Below are positions 61,200-64,000 of a stretch of DNA of 64,000 nucleotides, in pieces. Every line of letters begins with the position of its first letter. Within the stretch, counting starts at the first letter, position 1. The stretch lies in NCBI GenBank assembly GCA_948474755.1, contig CAOLHI010000148.1, positions 558,001 through 622,000 on the forward strand, written 5' to 3'. The notes below the pieces were generated by a model, which saw only the letters and a list, made by a program, of their open reading frames with translations, was not told where the DNA came from and did not search any database. This DNA is from Ctenosaura bakeri (Eukaryota > Chordata > Lepidosauria > Squamata > Iguanidae). The position numbers were made by a program, and so were the translations under genes.

Positions 61200-61480
61200 T
61201 TCATTAGAAAATTATTGTCATTCTATTTGAAACCATGTTGATTCCATCGCTGAAAACCCTACTGTAACAACATGCTTAATTTTGGCCCTCCTTTGTGAGC
61301 AATTAGCAGAGCTTGGAAAGTTATCATTGAAAAGTAATTGATTACAGTTATGGTTCTGAGTCCTTCCAAAGTAATTAGCTACCATTATCATCCAAATGCT
61401 AAGGCCATCCATAAATCTACAGTTTATCTGGATGTTTAGCTAATATAATTCTCCCACTGATTTAAAAGATAACAAAATTA
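61200..61480. promoter_or_regulatory. candidate conserved noncoding element (speculative)
   Basis: Non-repeat DNA with a dense set of homeodomain-type cores: gagcaattagcagagc, aaagtaattgattacag, aagtaattagctaccat and a nearby ttagctaatataat. Neighbouring text has balanced composition and no microsatellites, unlike most of the window. This is an inference from motif density only; conservation cannot be checked here. Confidence 0.3.
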
Positions 61481-62179
61481 AACAAAAAACAAAAAAGAAC
61501 CAGTTGACAACTGGCGTAAGGAAGTACGTCCTCCAGCAAGAGGTTAATGCATTCTACTTCTGAACCTGTGAAAGTTATCAATAATCTGACCCAATATCCT
61601 TCCTCTTATTGCTTTATAAAAGGGCCAGTGTATGATTGTTTGGACAGCTGGCCTAATGTAGATACAAATAATTAACTGAAGCACTATGAAATGGGACATT
61701 TGTACACATCCAGAAAAGAAAAAAAATGCAAGTTTTCCTTTAAAAGTTTGTTTTCCCCTACGCACATTAGAGGAAATGAAAGTTTAAATGAATGGTCTTT
61801 GCATGTCTCATTTGGAGAGTTTTCAGAATGTAATAACTTCAGATGACACATGAACATGTCAGCTGGAGGCAAATATAATTATATGGCTTGAGAGCTACTT
61901 TAGTTTACATGCTCAGATATTACTGAATCATTCTGAAATGTTTTCAAAAGAATGGTTCCAGAGTATTGTTATTAAGATAAATTTGAATCTATTTCCATTT
62001 GCTGCGTTCCAGTAGGTAAAAAAAAAAAAAGTTTAAAAATGCACATAAATTGTTTTGTTTAGTCAGTTATTTTGCATTTATCAATCATCTTTGGAAAGGA
62101 TTGACTGTACCAGAGGCAGCTCTTCACTTCCATGTCCATGAGATAATGATTCTGCCCTGGGTTTTAGTCCAAATTTACT
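61481..62179. other. unassigned DNA, no gene
   Basis: Largely free of recognised repeats, with a poly-A patch at about 62019-62030. 61790-62000 is also unique-looking. Confidence 0.4.
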
Positions 62180-62240
62180 GGCACCATCCCTGGTGCTGGT
62201 TCCTAACCCTTGAATAGGTTTAGCACCTTGAGTCTCTCTG
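62180..62240. repeat. small palindrome related to 6869-6930
   Basis: The left arm ccctggtgctggttcct faces the right arm aggtttagcaccttgag, similar in word content to the 6869 palindrome. Confidence 0.35.
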
Positions 62241-62282
62241 AAGTTCAAACTGAAAGTAGGAGTAATTTCATCATTCCACCAG

Positions 62283-62636
62283 CAGGGGACTCACCAGTTG
62301 GTACAGCACCTGCTTTGCACATAGTAACTGCTGAGTTCAGACACCAGCACACTCAGCCCTCCATATCTGAGGATTCTATACACATGAATTCAACCACAGC
62401 TTGAAAATATTCAAATAAAAAAAATATCAAGAAGCAAATCTTGATTTTGCCATTTTACTACACCATTATACACAATGGGACTTGAGCATCCATGAATTTT
62501 GGTATCCACAGGGGGTCCTAGATTTAAACCCTAGCAGATATAGAGGATCCACTGTATTTCCAGGTATTTTGGGGAAAGAAATTCTCTCAGCTCCTGCCAG
62601 TGAGTTTAGATTATACAAAGCTAGATCAATACCACC
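62283..62636 (+). mobile_element. tRNA-derived SINE (second type) split by a Tigger-like element
   Basis: The head (ctcaccagttggtacagcac, then ctgctttgcacatagtaac) has a tRNA-like A box. After the insertion the body resumes with tttccaggtattttggggaa, then cagctcctgccagtgagttt and acaaagctagatcaatacca, matching the body at 33270-33340. The copy is decayed. Confidence 0.65.
62351..62556. mobile_element. Tigger/MER2-like non-autonomous element
   Basis: The left end ctcagccctccatatctgag and the right end (cagatatagaggatccactg, ending at TA) are inverse terminal repeats. The inner text ttgagcatccatgaattttg and gtatccacagggggtcct is typical of Tigger-like pogo elements. It is inserted in the SINE at a TA-like position. 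Confidence 0.75.
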
Positions 62637-62869
62637 AAAAAAAAAACATTCAATAGCAGAGTATAAACCAGGTGTGTCAAAAAGCTGGTTTTTACTTCAG
62701 ATGCCTACCTAAAATGGAAATCAAGGGGCTTTTTTAAATATATATATTAAGCAATTAAACATTCTCTCACAAAAGAGGGTTCCAGGAGAGAGCGCAAGAC
62801 AAAACATCTTCATCAGTAGCAAAATGCAATAAGCCTTAGTTAATACAATTGAGAGGAACAAGATAACTA

Positions 62870-63350
62870 TCAATCAATCAATGTATATCCTGTCTTTTCC
62901 CATAGAGTGGGACTCAAGGCAGCTTACAGAATATAAAAGGATCTAAGTAAAAGAGTGTAGCTACAAAAAGTTCAGCTTTAAATTATACTAAACTGTCTAT
63001 AGAATTAAAAGCATATAAAACAATTTAAAAGTACAGATTAAAAACAGCACAGTAGTACAACAGAAAACTCATTATATAAAACAAATTAGTTCTCAAATAC
63101 CTGCTGGAATAATAAACTCTTCACTTGATGATGAAAGAACTGCAACGAGGGAGGGAGCCAGCCAAGCCTTTCTAGAAAGGGAGTTCCAGAATCTAAGAGC
63201 AGACGCAAAGAAAGTCTTCACTCCCATTATTACCTGTGAAGGAAATGGGACTGAAAGAAGTGCCTCTCCTGAAGATCTATGAGTTCAGGCAGGCTCAAAT
63301 GCTACTCATCAGCCATCTCAGAATCAAGCAAACAAAAGTAAACTTACATA
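62870..63350 (-). mobile_element. L2-like LINE 3' region, minus strand
   Basis: Reversed tail tatatcctgtcttttcccat and gggactcaaggcagcttaca, an A-rich stretch, then gagggagccagccaagcctt, gggagttccagaatctaaga and gaagtgcctctcctgaagat. The block order is that of 46280-47245. Confidence 0.6.
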
Positions 63351-63400
63351 CAAATTAAAATGCCCAGCAAAATAGAAAACATTTTAAGCTGGCACCTGAA

Positions 63401-63629
63401 AGAGTGTGGTGTAATGGTTTGAGCATTGGATTACAACTCTGGAGAGCTGGGTTTGAATCCCTGCTGGGCCACGGAAACCCACTGAGTGATCTTGGGCAAG
63501 TCATGCTTTTTCAGGCAAAGGCAAAAGCAAACCCCCTCTGAACAAATCTTGCCTAGAAAACCTCGTGATAAGTTCACCTTAGGGTCACTGTAAGTCAGAA
63601 ATGACTTGAAGGCACACAACAACAAAAAA
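63401..63629 (+). mobile_element. Sauria SINE, full length, best preserved
   Basis: Head agtgtggtgtaatggtttga and gggtttgaatccctgctggg (A and B box-like). Middle cactgagtgatcttgggcaa. Tail gtcactgtaagtcagaaatg, then acttgaaggcacacaacaac. It is a good reference copy for the other Sauria SINEs in this window, and it sits between two pieces of an L2-like repeat. Confidence 0.95.
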
Positions 63630-63800
63630 GCTTAGGGTATTGGCACCAGTGGAACCTCTCTCTGGGGAGCATTCCAGAGTTGGGACACCACCTCAAAAAA
63701 GTTTCCTCATGTCTCCTCATGACAGTTAGGTAGATCTAGCTGGATGTTTCCTTATATGGATTGAGACACCTGGTCTTGTTGGGCCAGAGACTGAACCTGA
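63630..63800 (-). mobile_element. L2-like repeat piece beyond the SINE
   Basis: gtattggcaccagtggaacc, tctctggggagcattccagag and ttgggacaccacctc match the 'gggagttccagag...ccacc' block of the L2-like family. It may be the continuation of the left piece or a second copy. Confidence 0.45.
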
Positions 63801-64000
63801 GGTTTTGTGTACACAAACCTTCCCTTCCCAACAACGCTATGGTCCTGAGACAACACAATGACAATGAGAAAGGAATTCCCTATAGATAGAATATTAGAGA
63901 CACCTGCATGAAACACAACTCACTCAATCCTGTATTATTCCTCACACTATCAGTACAGGGCCATAATTTCTTCAGTTTGGATTGCTTCATCACACAGGCT
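63801..64000. other. unassigned end of window
   Basis: No feature recognised. Confidence 0.4.

Noticed and set aside
63401..63480. possible genuine tRNA gene
   Set aside because: The A- and B-box-like text belongs to a Sauria SINE head, and the body continues with the SINE middle and tail instead of closing a cloverleaf.

Overview
This window looks like intergenic or intronic DNA from a squamate reptile, most likely a lizard. The evidence is the repeat content. There are six clear or interrupted copies of a tRNA-derived SINE of the Sauria type plus one nested in another repeat, a BovB (RTE) LINE, a fairly fresh CR1 LINE with the typical short repeated tail, L2-like LINE pieces, a DIRS tyrosine-recombinase retrotransposon, and several families of palindromic MITE-like elements. 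The base composition is AT-rich and vertebrate microsatellites are everywhere. Nothing resembles bacterial, phage or plasmid organisation. All calls were made by eye from the sequence; no database was searched, and family names come from recognising consensus features.

No host protein-coding gene could be supported. Almost every open reading frame is short, lacks a recognisable domain, or comes from a repeat or low-complexity tract. The only convincing coding relics belong to transposable elements: a BovB reverse transcriptase (about 18.16-19.32 kb), a CR1 reverse transcriptase with an intact FADD box (about 21.26-22.73 kb), and a 2.7-kb DIRS RT-RNase H-tyrosine recombinase polyprotein (34.69-37.39 kb) followed by its inverted-repeat end (37.43-37.76 kb). 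All three are 5'-truncated and carry stops or frameshifts, so they are pseudogenes, although catalytic residues can still be read.

Layout. 0-17 kb is mostly unassigned DNA with a few SINEs, a CR1 tail and microsatellites. 18-25 kb holds BovB, a palindromic MITE, CR1 and a MITE with GC-rich core. 25.7-33.4 kb is a mosaic of nested SINEs, CR1 and L2 fragments and MITEs. 34.7-38.5 kb holds DIRS followed by a probable Helitron 3' end with an internal 139-bp tandem duplication. 39-56 kb has a pyrimidine-rich minisatellite, a 306-bp near-palindrome, L2 fragments and three more copies of the palindromic MITE. 57-64 kb has interrupted SINEs, a Tigger-like insertion inside a SINE, and a homeodomain-site-rich non-repeat stretch (61.2-61.5 kb) that could be a conserved regulatory element.

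The most useful observations for a second look are the nested insertions that give relative ages, the multi-copy palindromic families, the DIRS terminus with its internal complementary region, the putative Helitron end, and the candidate regulatory block near 61.3 kb. I did not find evidence for a new gene system.
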